Source: Tetranychus cinnabarinus (Eukaryota > Arthropoda > Arachnida > Trombidiformes > Tetranychidae). From it: a stretch of DNA of 64,000 nt. Numbering within the stretch: the first letter of the stretch is position 1; the number at the start of each line of letters is the position of its first letter. Shown here one piece after another: positions 24,300-34,177 of this stretch. The stretch covers positions 6,279,501 through 6,343,500 of the forward strand of contig WHVY01000004.1 of assembly GCA_022266195.1 (NCBI GenBank). The letters run 5' to 3'. The notes beneath the pieces were generated by a model. That model worked only from the letters and a program-made list of their open reading frames with translations, was not told where the DNA came from and made no database searches. The translations under genes were made by a program, and so were the position numbers.

Positions 24300-25639
24300 T
24301 CAGAGTCAAAACAAAAGAGCACATGATTAATTAATTGTTTTGTTTAAAAAATGAAACGAAATCAATTACATAGAGAAAGGTGTAATTTGTTTTTAAGAGG
24401 GAAAGTGTAGGTCGAGGTGAAAATAGCTAGTGTGCTTATTTAATGGACATTAATGGAGCTCACAGTCAAAGTAGCAGGTAAAGCTAATCAATTGTTTTGA
24501 TCAAATGACTTTATTTACTTAATTTATCCATTAATAACAATTGAATTTATTAAGAACCCTTAATTATATTTTGTTATCAAATTATTTTGTTTTTAATTTT
24601 TTACTTCTACATCAGCATAGTGAAAATATTTACATTTTCAATCTAAATTTGTGTTTTTGTTTGGCTTTTATTGTATTAAAAGTGTTTTGTCATCTTTGAT
24701 TATTAATTAAGTAACTAGTCTCATGATTTTTTATCGATCTCTCATCTGACTTGTAATTTAATTGTACACTTAACCATCGCTAACCTTGTCGTGTGTTTGT
24801 TATGTGCGTTTAATATTATTTATCAAGGTAAACCTTTTATTGAAAATTACTACTTTTACTTTTCATATGATCCGTTTGTGCCTTTGGTGTTTCCTTTTCG
24901 CAATTGATTTTAATTTTAATTTCTTATTTACATTTGTTATCTGGATCAAGTGTTTAGATTCATTCATTAAATGTTGAGTGTAATTCAAAATTATGATTCA
25001 CTAGCCATCCATCAAGTACCAGCTTTTAGGTGATTCATAAACATATTTGGTTTTCAATAGTTGTCTAGAGAATTGTCAGGAAGCAAATTTAATTAATGGT
25101 TTGATGATAGCTCAAATTTTTCATCGTAAGTAATCATCTTTCAAATCTCATTAATTGTTCTGTATTGGTTTTTTCAGTGATCATCTGAAAACTGAGAAGA
25201 TACTGATATGACTGTTATTAAGGTTCATGTAAAGCTTGAGCTATACCAGTTATTGGAATGACTCTCTATTCTGGCTTAATTGAATTTTAAATTATTGATA
25301 TTAGGGACTTAATTGTCAGTATTGACCAATTTTAAACTCTCTACATTAACTAGAGATGAACTAATCTGTAATAGATAGCGAAATTGAGAGTCAAAAATTA
25401 AGTTGCCCGTTGAATAGTGAGAATAAGCTATTTTAACCTATTTTTTATGTTATTATTACTTCTGTCTCTTTCTTCTTTAATGTTGGCTTTTACGTTAGGG
25501 AGAGAAATCTTTTCATTAAATCTATGTTTTAATAACACTGAGTTATCTCTTGCTTGCTACTCTTTACTGTCATCTTTAACAATATCATAATCATCAGTTT
25601 GTTTCGTTTGTGTTTTTAAATAATACCATTGGGTCAAAA
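24300..25639. other. Intergenic region upstream of TSG101
   Basis: No supported gene. It should hold the promoter and 5'UTR of TSG101 and the upstream promoter of the 58-aa gene. A TGACTC word lies just upstream of the TATA box of the latter. Confidence 0.6.
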
Positions 25640-26899
25640 ATGTCGGATTCTAATTTGATGAGGATGCTTGCAAGCTGCAAATACAAGTACCAAACCCAGG
25701 TAAAAAAAGATATTGTTAATGTTTTTAGTTTCTATCATGGATTGCAGCCTAAATTGGAAAAATATACCTTTCCTGGTGGTAAAGATCAAGAGTTGGTTAC
25801 ACTAAATGGTACCATACCAATCTCATTTAAGGGCAGTACTTATCATATTCCTGTGTGTATTTTTGTGCAAAAAGATCATCCTTATTCACCACCAATGTGC
25901 TATGTCCGGCCAACACCAGAGATGGCAATAAAAGCATCAAAGTACGTTGACAATGAGGGTAAAATTTATTTACCCTATCTATCAGATTGGAAGGCTGAAT
26001 CCAGTGATATTCTCGGAGCTATTCAAGTTATGATAATTATATTTGGAGAGACTCCTCCAGTCTATCAAAAGCCTAAGACCTCACCTTTGGAACAGCAACA
26101 ATCTTACAACAAACCTCCTTATCCAACTCAAACTTACTCTGCACTACCTGGTCCATCAGCCACTGTTGCCCTGCCACCTGTTTCAACCTCTGTAGCCTCT
26201 CCATCTTATTCCGGTGGTAATCCACCCTATCCAACCTCATATCCTTATAGCAGTTTTCCCAGCGCGGATCCACCTTATGCACTCTCAAATCCATCATATC
26301 CTAATTATCCTAGTTACCCACCATCAACAGGATATAATCCACAAGTATCTGTTAACAGCCAAGCATCCACACCTTCCCAAAATTCAAGAACAATTACTGA
26401 AGAACACATCCGAGCTTCCCTGATTACTGCAGTTAACGATAAAATTAAAGAAAGATTAAGAGAACGATTGGGTAGATCATATGCTGAGAATGAAGTGCTC
26501 GGCAAATACTCAGAAGACTTAGTTCGGGGTAAAAATAAATTGGAATCGCTGATGAAACGAATGGAAAATGATAAAATTGAACTGGAAAATTGTAAGAAAA
26601 CACTTACATTAAAAAGTGCTCAGATCGATGAACTGATCGTCAAACTTGAAAATGAACAAAAAGTCAATGCCATAGACGATGCGTTTGGTCCTCAAGAACC
26701 TCTTTATAAACAATTGTTAAATGCCTTTGCTGAGGAAAATGCAACTGTTGATGCCATATATTACTTAGGTGAAGCTCGAAGAAAGGGTGTCATTGATTTA
26801 GAGGCTTTCCTTAAAAATGTACGTGAATTATCCAGAAGACAATTCATGCTTCGTGCGTTAATGCAAAAATGTCGAGAGAAAGCTGGTCTCCCATATTGA
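25640..26899 (+). CDS. TSG101: TSG101 / Vps23, ESCRT-I subunit
   Basis: Complete intronless gene of 419 residues. The start is the ATG at 25640; the frame runs a little further up only through a GTG. Residues 1-145 are the UEV domain, an E2-like fold without a catalytic cysteine that binds ubiquitin and P(T/S)AP motifs. It shows the family stretches L-N-G-T-I-P-I, P-Y-S-P-P-M-C-Y-V, G-K-I-Y-L-P-Y-L and I-Q-V-M-I-I-I-F-G. About 146-260 is a Pro/Ser/Tyr-rich linker with many P-Y and Y-P pairs. About 265-350 is a coiled coil used to assemble ESCRT-I with Vps28 and Vps37. The last 70 residues are the steadiness box (D-A-I-Y-Y-L-G-E-A-R-R-K-G). It acts at endosomes in sorting ubiquitinated cargo and in membrane scission. 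Length and order match animal TSG101. Confidence 0.98.
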   Translation: MSDSNLMRMLASCKYKYQTQVKKDIVNVFSFYHGLQPKLEKYTFPGGKDQELVTLNGTIPISFKGSTYHIPVCIFVQKDHPYSPPMCYVRPTPEMAIKASKYVDNEGKIYLPYLSDWKAESSDILGAIQVMIIIFGETPPVYQKPKTSPLEQQQSYNKPPYPTQTYSALPGPSATVALPPVSTSVASPSYSGGNPPYPTSYPYSSFPSADPPYALSNPSYPNYPSYPPSTGYNPQVSVNSQASTPSQNSRTITEEHIRASLITAVNDKIKERLRERLGRSYAENEVLGKYSEDLVRGKNKLESLMKRMENDKIELENCKKTLTLKSAQIDELIVKLENEQKVNAIDDAFGPQEPLYKQLLNAFAEENATVDAIYYLGEARRKGVIDLEAFLKNVRELSRRQFMLRALMQKCREKAGLPY

Positions 26900-26992
26900 T
26901 ATCTAAATTGTTGTGGTATCACCGAAATATGGGTCAAGTTGGATCAATCATGTAAACAATATAAGATATATTGCACTTGAAAATTAATGAAT

Positions 26993-26998
26993 AATAAA
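26993..26998 (+). terminator. Poly(A) signal of TSG101
   Basis: AATAAA lies 94 bases after the stop codon of TSG101, in AT-rich sequence. Confidence 0.6.
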
Positions 26999-27069
26999 TC
27001 GTTTAATTAATATGATTTAATGTTTTTAAGAAATTTATTTGTAAAATAAATAAATTTTCTCTTGATCCA

Positions 27070-27148
27070 GCCTAGCTGTTTAAGAGTCAATATGTAAATT
27101 CCCTAATATAAACGTTGCTTTTTTATAAATAATGAATTCGCCCAATAT
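27070..27148. repeat. Dispersed repeat, copy 1 (also at 31690-31769)
   Basis: About 80 bases, similar in the same orientation to 31690-31769. Shared words include CAATATGTAAATT, TAA(C/T)ATAAACGTT and ATGAATTC. It lies just 3' of TSG101, while the other copy lies 3' of LC3 and before the 490-aa gene. Together with the decayed gene copy at 28.7-29.8 kb, it marks the left edge of a direct duplication. Confidence 0.6.
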
Positions 27149-27659
27149 TAACAATTGATGATTCGATAAACTAAGCAATTAAATTTAGGTTTTACAATAA
27201 AACCAACAGCATCTTCTCTCGGTGATTTCACAGGTACCAGTATGGGCCAAAAACTTGCAAATGAATTGATTTTCAATCTTTCCACCGAAACAAGCCAAGG
27301 AAATGATTTCATACTCTTTTTAATGTATCTTTAGGATTAATAGGAAGAAATTTGTTTTTCAACAATCTCAAATTACTTTTGATTCCAAAGTTCCTTCTGA
27401 CATTACTTATGTATAGGCATATCTGAAATTAAACAATCTTCAAGAAATAGTGAAATTAACATAGAATGAATTTTTTTTGAAAAATTGATTACTTAACCGA
27501 TAAATATTATTTTATATTATTTCAATCTTTGAAACACTGAATACTCGATAGTAAATTTTTTGAGGTTTACAACAGTTTCAACCTTTTATCAGATTAAGTT
27601 CAAACCGATTAGCTAATTTTTTTTGGTATTTTCATCAAAAATTTTTTAATTTCTCGAGA

Positions 27660-28345
27660 ATCGAGGCCGTATTCTTTTATTGGTACACTAAGCTTCGCAC
27701 AATGCCCAGAACTTCTCAATAGGACAAGCTTGAGAAAATTTGGACAGTTTTCGTCCTTCCCAACGAAATCGATATTTTCCGCTAACCAAGCAATAACCGG
27801 TTTCGAGTAGTGAACATTGCCATCTGAGGCTAGAATAAAACAAGAGAATTTTAATGATATTTCTTCATGTATTTTGATAGAATAGATTTAAGGCAACAAT
27901 TCTTATGAATATCAGAGGCCATCGTCGACTCTGTGAATAATGGACAGATACATTTCTATACTCATCGATAACTTATCAAACTAAAAACCGCTTTGGAAAT
28001 TCGCTCTTCTGATCTATTTTATGTTCAATTTCATTTATTTTCAGGCTCAGGGTAAGTATAAAAGTGTCTGGCGGGTGTTTGTGTTGGGTCGGCGAGGGCA
28101 TAAGTTTCATAGTCCATACTTAAAACATTTCCTTTTTTATGGTATAGCTTTCTGAATTTTTTACCAACTGATTTGGTTGTTCTAATCTTGGCCTTGAGTT
28201 GGGTCACTTTAACCCTTGATTTCATACTTAATTTTTTCATCTTGATATGAGTAAGGGTCGAAACACTCAATTTCATCTTTTTAGCAGCTTCAGTCTATGA
28301 GATTTCAGGGTTATCCGCATACAAATTTTCGTGAGAGTATTGCAT
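27660..28345 (-). pseudogene. Degenerate Tc1/mariner-like transposase
   Basis: Read on the minus strand, several frames together give the parts of an IS630/Tc1/mariner-type transposase. First comes a helix-turn-helix relic (E-A-A-K-K-M-K-L-S-V-S-T-L-T-H-I-K). Next is a first-Asp segment (L-S-M-D-Y-E-T-Y-A), then a second-Asp segment (S-D-G-N-V-H-Y-S-K-P-V-I-A-W-L). Last, after a frameshift, is the final acidic segment (P-I-E-K-F-W-A-L-C), about 35 residues later. Stops and frameshifts make it non-functional. Terminal repeats were not identified. It lies inside the direct duplication and roughly accounts for that copy's extra length. Confidence 0.8.
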
Positions 28346-28698
28346 TCGGCTTTATTAAGGATATAGAATTCATGAAATTAAGTTTACTTTTGGTATAAAA
28401 TAAATCAAAAAGTGCAATCTTTTATTTTATAACTTTATTTTTAAATAATCATTATTTTTACATTTGAATTCATTCCCAAAATTTCTTAGGGACCCTTCGT
28501 TACTGACTCGGATGCTATAACAGATTTACCTATTAGTAATTTTGAAATTGAATTTACATTGTATTGATTGTATTCCTATATGTTTAACAAAATAAGACAC
28601 TTGTAACTTAGAACACGATGCTCGATATCTAGAAATCAAAAGCGTCGTTTGAAATATTTCAACAGTATTCAATAAGATATTTAAAAAGTAGTAAAAGT
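28346..28698. other. Flank between transposase relic and decayed gene copy
   Basis: No gene seen. It may contain the transposon's end and remnants of the C-terminal part of the decayed copy, which I cannot align by eye. Confidence 0.4.
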
Positions 28699-29835
28699 TT
28701 ACGTAGTATAGACAGTTTTACCAACAACTGACATTCTTTTACTGATTGTAGGTGACTTTGGAAGTCTTGAACAGCGTTTTTCATTGTTCAATACACTCAA
28801 CAAGGGAAGTAGGAAGCTAGAACGATTAGATTTAGCATTATTTGGTGAAATATTATAAAAATGATTTTTGAAATTTTTCAATCGAACTCATAAAAAGCAT
28901 TTAATATCTCAAACCTAATAGCCTTAAACCTAATTATTTGGATGAGTGATAGGTTTGAGACATTACACGAACTTATAGTTTGATTAGCAAATTCCAAAAT
29001 CAAACTGGATTTGAAATTAAATCGTAACAGTAAAAGCCACTTTTTGTAAGAGCCATTTTTTGGTAATTTCGAACAGCACTGCTGAGTGGAAATTTTTGTC
29101 CTTATTTTCAATAGACTTGAGAAAAATTAGTTAAATCCAATAACTTGATCCTTGGCCATTTTAAGCTCATCAATATCATCATAAGACATCATCCAACTTG
29201 TTGATTTTCTTAATCTTCACTTGAATAACTTCAGGAAATTCTGTACTTGATGAATTGCTTAATTCTTTCGATTCCTCTCCATCTTCAGATATCAAAATTA
29301 TCATATTATCTTTTCCAGACTCTGATTTTAACTGGATCGAGTCATCAAATTTTATTAGTTCAATATCCTCTGCTACGATATCGATAACCATATCTGTTGT
29401 TTTAGTTTAAACTGTTCCAGATGCACAGATTGATCGGTCATTTGATTCACATACATCTGGATCTATTGATGAATCTGAAAGTTGAATAAGATCACCAATC
29501 TCTATCAAGTCTGTAGTTTTATTTCCAACCAGAAAATCATCTGTGTTGATCAGTAGAACACTAGGAGCTTCAGTAAATTCCTCAACAACATCTTGATCTT
29601 AAACTAATTAGTCGGCTACTTCATCACTTTTTGTCTCTATCATGGATTTTCCGTGTTCCTCGACAACACCAGAAGACTGGTCCAGTGCAGATCCGGATTG
29701 GTTAACTCTGTCAATTGTAAAATAAAATAGCATCAGTAGACTGAAAAAAGAGTAATAGACACCAAAGCTTACCTCATAAATTGCATATCGATATTTCCAA
29801 TCACGTTCATGTCTGTTGATAGCTAAATCCTCTTT
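28699..29835 (-). pseudogene. Decayed direct copy of the 490-aa nuclear-type gene
   Basis: The minus strand matches the intact gene at 32247-33719. The best part, 29180-29700, keeps the stretch I-I-L-I-S-E-D-G-E-E-S and the G-S-A-L-D-Q-S-S segment. Around 28.7-28.8 kb a weaker match remains to the docking region (K-S-P-T-I-S-K-R-M-S-V-V-G-K-T against Q-S-P-G-I-Y-F-S-N-V-K-R-L-S-V-I-R-K-T). In-frame stops include a Gln-to-TAA change near 29409 and a TAA after D-E-V-A-D near 29608. The C-terminal part is lost. Its 5' end differs from the intact gene: an ATG at 29810 opens a 12-codon exon ending at 29773 with a GTAAGC donor, and a TTGACAG acceptor at about 29715 joins it in frame. Either the copy captured a new 5' exon, or this is a relic of older structure. 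Confidence 0.8.
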
Positions 29836-30350
29836 ATCTATTTATTATTAACTGATGACAGCAATTTGTTCATCACAATATAAAAAGACATCGCAATCAC
29901 ATGATCCAATGTAAACAAATATATAGAACAAGAAAGAAGGTAAGTGACTTCTTTGAATCACCAAGAAACTCGCATTAAACTCGCGATAAGTCAACAAATT
30001 GACTTATTTTTGCACTAATTTGTAGCCCAGTTGACACCACTCACAAGTTAAAAATCCTTACTGTTTGTTAGCCCAAGCTGCTAAAAAATTTGAATCTTTT
30101 TTGGACTTTTTAAACTGACGTTTTACATGACGTCATTGGTTGACTCAAGCAAAGAGGGGGAAGAAGCGAGAGAGAGAAGAGGGAAAGTAAGGATAACATT
30201 GAAAACAAACTCACTCACAATTTTGTTCTTTCTGCTATTTTCCTTTGGAAATTAATGTCCCGTTTGTATTGATTGGGTTTAGACTACAATTTTAATTAGT
30301 TAATTGTACCTTCTCATCTTAATTAACATTCTCGATTGGCTAAATACACC
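29836..30350. other. Region upstream of LC3
   Basis: Intergenic, between the decayed copy on the minus strand and LC3 on the plus strand, so it should hold the LC3 promoter. A CRE-like GACGTCA word occurs near 30120-30135 (GACGTTTTACATGACGTCAT). A purine-rich AGAGAGAGAAGAGGG stretch lies near 30170-30185. No other gene is seen. Confidence 0.5.
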
Positions 30351-30393
30351 ATGGATATTCAATCTTTTTCTTTTAAACAAACTCGATCATTTG
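30351..30393 (+). CDS. MAP1LC3: LC3-type Atg8, first coding exon
   Basis: ATG at 30351 in a good context (CACCATGG), 43 coding bases, then donor GTAAGTA. It encodes M-D-I-Q-S-F-S-F-K-Q-T-R-S-F, which matches the N-terminal helix of LC3 (P-F-K-Q-R-R-S-F in vertebrates). It ends in phase 1 and joins to CC GAG of the next exon, giving Ala-Glu-Arg. The exon is too short to be found by length-based ORF calling, and without it the protein lacks its start. Confidence 0.9.
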
Positions 30394-30763
30394 GTAAGTA
30401 AACTGAATACATTTAAGCTTTCATTTTATGTTGTGAATGTTTTTGTTTACATCATTTACAAGGCTTACCTTCTCTTTGTTCCCTTTGTTTACATCAGTTT
30501 TAACAGTTTTTTCCTAATGTTTCTTTAATTGATAGTTTTTTGAATTATGTCCACTGTTTTAAATCTTATTTGTTGTACAGATTTTTTTACTCTAGTGAAA
30601 GATTTTTCATTATTTTAGCCACTATTAGCTTTATACCTTTATCCTTCATTTCTCTCTTTCTATCTCTTTCCTCTTTTCTGTCTTCGTCTCTGTCTCTTTT
30701 TTTGTTTTCATTTTTACCTGTTTTACTTATTTTCTCTGTTCTTCTTTTCACAAATTTCTCCAG

Positions 30764-31086
30764 CCGAGCGCAAGAAGCAATCTGAAAATTTGAGACGCAC
30801 CTATGCCACTAAGGTTCCTGTGCTTATCGAAAGGTTTCGCAATGAGAAGCAGTTGCCCATGATTGATAAAACTCGTTTCTTGGTACCTGATCACCTTCCT
30901 GTCTCTGAGTTGGTTAAAATAATCAGACGTCGATTAGCTCTTCATCCAAATCAAGCATTCTTCCTTCTTGTCAATGGTCGATCCATGGTTGCCAACTCAA
31001 CGCCAATGGGATTTTTGTATGAACGACAACGAGACGAAGATGGCTTCCTGTATGTTGTTTATGCATCTCAAGAAACCTTTGGATAA
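30764..31086 (+). CDS. MAP1LC3: LC3-type Atg8, second exon
   Basis: Follows a TTTCTCCAG acceptor; with exon 1 the protein is 121 residues. It is LC3-type and not GABARAP-type: V-P-V-L-I-E-R-F, K-T-R-F-L-V-P-D-H, E-L-V-K-I-I-R-R-R-L and the end Y-A-S-Q-E-T-F-G all match the LC3 branch. Atg8 proteins are conjugated to phosphatidylethanolamine on autophagosome membranes and bind LIR motifs of cargo receptors. Oddly, the stop codon follows directly after the Gly that receives the lipid (Gly121). Most Atg8 precursors carry extra residues that Atg4 must remove. The intron (30394-30763) is very pyrimidine-rich towards its 3' end. Confidence 0.97.
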
Positions 31087-31689
31087 AAATTCAACGTAAT
31101 CTTCATCTATTTTAACTCACCCTTCAAGATGAAGACTATTCTCTCCTTAGCAACAAAAGTTGTTGCTAAAACAAAAAAAAAGACAAAAGAAAGAAAATGC
31201 AAAAAAATCAAAATTTACACAGAAAAAGATATAATATATTTATCTATAATCTTAAAAAATGACGGAGGCGATGTTAAAATTTAAAGAAAAGATTCGAGAT
31301 GAATGTACAATCGATGGCCACCATTTTTCAGTTTCATTCAAACATCTGACTGTCATGAAGCATTCATCTTTCAAGATAGTCAACAAAAAACTAATATTGT
31401 AATAGCAATTGTGCTTTTAAATCTTCATCACTTTAAAGGACTTCAAGCTTACTTGTTTAATCTTAAAAACAAAACCTTATTAATAGGTTTAATTAAATGC
31501 AAAAAAAAAACTTGACAACTTGAAGCATAACTCATTGAAAACACCTTGAGCTATTTCGCTTCGATTTGCTTCTCTTCCTCCTTCACTATTTCACTCTTTA
31601 ATCTTTCTTTCTTGTAATTCTTATTCTTCCTGACTTGATGTTCTTCTAAACAACTTTATGTGTAAAATATGTACTCTGTTTTTCAATCA
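31087..31689 (+). other. 3'UTR region of LC3
   Basis: AT-rich sequence following the LC3 stop. It holds a perfect hairpin at 31147-31169 and poly-A-rich runs. No coding region is supported. Confidence 0.6.
31147..31169 (+). repeat. Perfect hairpin in the LC3 3'UTR
   Basis: TTAGCAACAA (31147-31156), a three-base loop AAG, then TTGTTGCTAA (31160-31169). The 10 bp stem is perfect and starts about 60 bases after the stop codon. It is placed to form a stable RNA hairpin in the mRNA tail. Confidence 0.7.
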
Positions 31690-31769
31690 GTTAGGCTGAT
31701 TAAAAACAATATGTAAATTCATTAACATAAACGTTACTTATGTATAAAATCATGAATTCACTCATTATT
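31690..31769. repeat. Dispersed repeat, copy 2 (also at 27070-27148)
   Basis: Same repeat as at 27070-27148, same orientation. It stands about 480 bases 3' of the 490-aa gene, so [repeat + gene] forms a unit present twice in direct order. Confidence 0.6.
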
Positions 31770-31797
31770 TGTCCTTGCCATATATTAAATTGAGTGA

Positions 31798-32623
31798 AAC
31801 TGTTATGAGTAATTATGCTGACTGATTTTCTTTAACGGTGTTACAAATTGATTGTGAAATGTTAATTTCAAAATGTACCGTAAAAATCAGAGCTATAAAT
31901 TGAAACGATAAACAGTTATCATTTACAGCTAAATTATTGTAGTTTAAATAAAAATGAGACAACAAATAATGACAGATAATGATGCAATATGTATTTAAAA
32001 ATTTGGTACAAGACGACAATATCTATCGTTTGGATTACAACATGTTGACCTACAACACGTGAGTGTGATCTAAAAATCAATGGAATGAAAATCTATCGAT
32101 CAATTAAAAAGGCTCAAAATTACTTTGCTGATCATCTGTGATAACGATCCAAATGTTCAACGCTATCTTCCATTCGACAAGCTTGTTAAATGAGCTGACT
32201 AAAGGATAAGTTACGTTTCAATAATAGTGGAAAATAATAAGTTGATTCAAATCCTTATACATTGTTCTGAGGTATCACATTTAGTCGAGTTTTCTGATTT
32301 GTCCGATTCACAACTTTCGGATAGAACCAAGTTGATTGAAGAAAACTCTTCATTTAATGGCCGAGATTCATTCATTTTGGATGTAGGAGGAGTAGCAAGA
32401 GCGAGTCTAGAGAATTTGTTAACCATGGTGGTGAATGGAGAAGCAGACGGAGTAGTGCAGATTTTGTTTGGAGTTGAAAACTTGACCATCTTGTTGAAAA
32501 TAGCTGAGTCTGGAGTTTTAGTTGTTTTACCGGTGGTACGATTAATTGATCGGCGGATTGGGGTTTTGCGAATAACTGATAATCTTTTGACATTTGAAAA
32601 ATAAATTCCAGGACTTTGGAAGC
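31798..32623. repeat. Left arm of an inverted duplication (with 34741-35562)
   Basis: Covers the 3' flank and the last 120 or so codons of the 490-aa gene. Its reverse complement matches 34741-35562 over about 820 bases with scattered changes, including the non-coding part, for example GTCAGCATAATTACTCATAACAGTTT at the outer end. The two arms enclose the rest of the 490-aa gene and the whole H3 variant gene. Confidence 0.85.
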
Positions 32624-33719
32624 TAACAGACTTGCTTTTCCGTCTAGAATAGCTAGTGGTGTTGCTTACTGAACCATCATCACCAGAAGTATTGCTTGAG
32701 AATTTGAGACATGGCTTAGGAGTAGAAAATTTGTCCTTATTTTCATCTTTACTCAACTTCGATAAGCTCATGTCCATTAAATTGAGAGAGCTATTATTAC
32801 CAAGAGATTTGTTTCTTTCGGTTGGTGGTGCAGGGCTCGAAAAAACAAAATTAGTTATATCCAATAACTTAACTTCTCCTGATTCTTGCTCATTTTCTTC
32901 AACTTCACCTTGGCCATTTTCAGAGCAGAAAACTTCATCATTATCATCATAAGAAGATCCAACTTGGCGATTTTCTTCATCTTCATTTGAATAATTTTCT
33001 TTAGGAAATTCTGTACTTGATGAATTGCTTAATTCTTTTGATTCCTCTCCATCTTCTGATATCAAAATTATCACATTATCCTTTTCAGGCTCTGATTTTA
33101 ACTGGATCGAGTCATCAAATTTTATTAGTTCAATATCCTCTGCTATAGTATCGGTAACCATATCTATTGGTTTAGTTTGAAATGTTTCAGATTCACAGAT
33201 TGATCGGTCATTTGAATCACATACATCTGGATCTATTGATGAATCTGAAAGTTGAATAAGATCACCAATCTCTATCAAGTCTGTCGTTTTATTTTCAACA
33301 AGAAAATCATCTGTATTGATTGGTAAAACACTAGGAGCTTCAGTAAATTCCTCAATAACGTCTTGTCCTTGATCTTGATCTTGTTCTTGATCTTTAACTT
33401 TTGAGTCGGTCACTTCATCACTTTTTGTTTCAATTATGGATTTTTCTGGCTCTTCGATAACAATTGAAGACTGGTCCAGTGCAGATCCGACAAAAGCCAT
33501 GTCCATGACATCGCAACTGGAGAAATCAGTTGTGTAACAGGAAAGTTCTTTGCCAGTTTTATCATTGATGAGGATACTTTTCGATGAGGATGTGTTTGAG
33601 GAACCAGAAACTGTAGCTGGAGCAATGTTTAATGAAACGTCGAGGTTGGCCAAATCTAATATTTGCAAGGTATCATCAGCGTTACCAGCCACACATTCTA
33701 CCAATTTAGGGTTTTCCAT
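32247..33719 (-). CDS. Acidic disordered nuclear-type protein with SIM and PP1-docking motifs
   Basis: Complete 490-residue frame without introns. Residues 80-285 are very acidic and low complexity, with V-I-I-L-I-S-E-D-G-E-E-S at 216-227: a hydrophobic core followed by acids, the form of a SUMO-interaction motif. From 290 on it becomes basic and Ser/Thr-rich, with S/T-P sites at about 295, 333, 369, 386, 402, 416, 423, 427 and 443, suggesting CDK control. K-S-V-S-F (363-367) and K-M-V-K-F (410-414) fit the RVxF motif for protein phosphatase 1. The stretch after the first one (Q-S-P-G-I-Y-F ... L-S-V-I-R-K-T-P-I-R-R) resembles in layout the RVxF-plus-KiR motif of Ki-67 and Repo-Man. I recognise no folded domain. 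Motif calls are by eye; a role as a mitotic chromatin PP1 adaptor is inference. It is head-to-head with the H3 variant, 458 bases apart. Decayed copies lie at 28.7-29.8 and 34.7-35.1 kb. Confidence 0.85.
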   Translation of the reverse strand: MENPKLVECVAGNADDTLQILDLANLDVSLNIAPATVSGSSNTSSSKSILINDKTGKELSCYTTDFSSCDVMDMAFVGSALDQSSIVIEEPEKSIIETKSDEVTDSKVKDQEQDQDQGQDVIEEFTEAPSVLPINTDDFLVENKTTDLIEIGDLIQLSDSSIDPDVCDSNDRSICESETFQTKPIDMVTDTIAEDIELIKFDDSIQLKSEPEKDNVIILISEDGEESKELSNSSSTEFPKENYSNEDEENRQVGSSYDDNDEVFCSENGQGEVEENEQESGEVKLLDITNFVFSSPAPPTERNKSLGNNSSLNLMDMSLSKLSKDENKDKFSTPKPCLKFSSNTSGDDGSVSNTTSYSRRKSKSVSFQSPGIYFSNVKRLSVIRKTPIRRSINRTTGKTTKTPDSAIFNKMVKFSTPNKICTTPSASPFTTMVNKFSRLALATPPTSKMNESRPLNEEFSSINLVLSESCESDKSENSTKCDTSEQCIRI

Positions 33720-34177
33720 CGTAATAGACTTGACAAAATCAAAAAACTAACGAACTGTTGATTTAAAAAACGGAAAATATATCAAGAGCAGGCAAAAGAA
33801 CGTAATAGCCGTTAAACTATGAAATTCAAAAACTATTTTTAAAAAGCGCTCTCTAGCGCTCGACAAACTAAAACCATTACAATCGATTCAATTAATCGAT
33901 TATTTATTTATATTCAACAATGAGATCGATCTATCATTCATTATTCTTTTTCCATTCTGATTCACTCATTTTCTTGTGTTAACCTAATTCTATTGCTTCT
34001 AATTTAAGACCTAAGTTACTAGAATTCTACTTGATAAGTACCATCAATATATGCTTTTTTTAGCGTTAGTTACACCTGGATTTATCCCTTTTTAAAGAAT
34101 ATTCATTTTGTTCATCTGTCTTTTCCCTAAACTATTTCCTCGGACCGAGCCAACAATCTCTTTGGTAGTTTATAACC
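33720..34177. promoter_or_regulatory. Shared divergent promoter region
   Basis: 458 bases separate the start codons of the 490-aa gene (minus) and the H3 variant (plus), so both promoters and 5'UTRs must lie here. A short GC-rich AGCGCTCTCTAGCGCTC repeat occurs at about 33845-33860, and an inverted AATCGATT/TTAATCGAT cluster near 33883-33902. No canonical TATA was identified for either side. Confidence 0.6.

Noticed and set aside
32227..32604. Plus-strand frame opposite the 490-aa gene
   Set aside because: Shadow of the minus-strand gene, which has two homologous decayed copies read in the gene's own sense.
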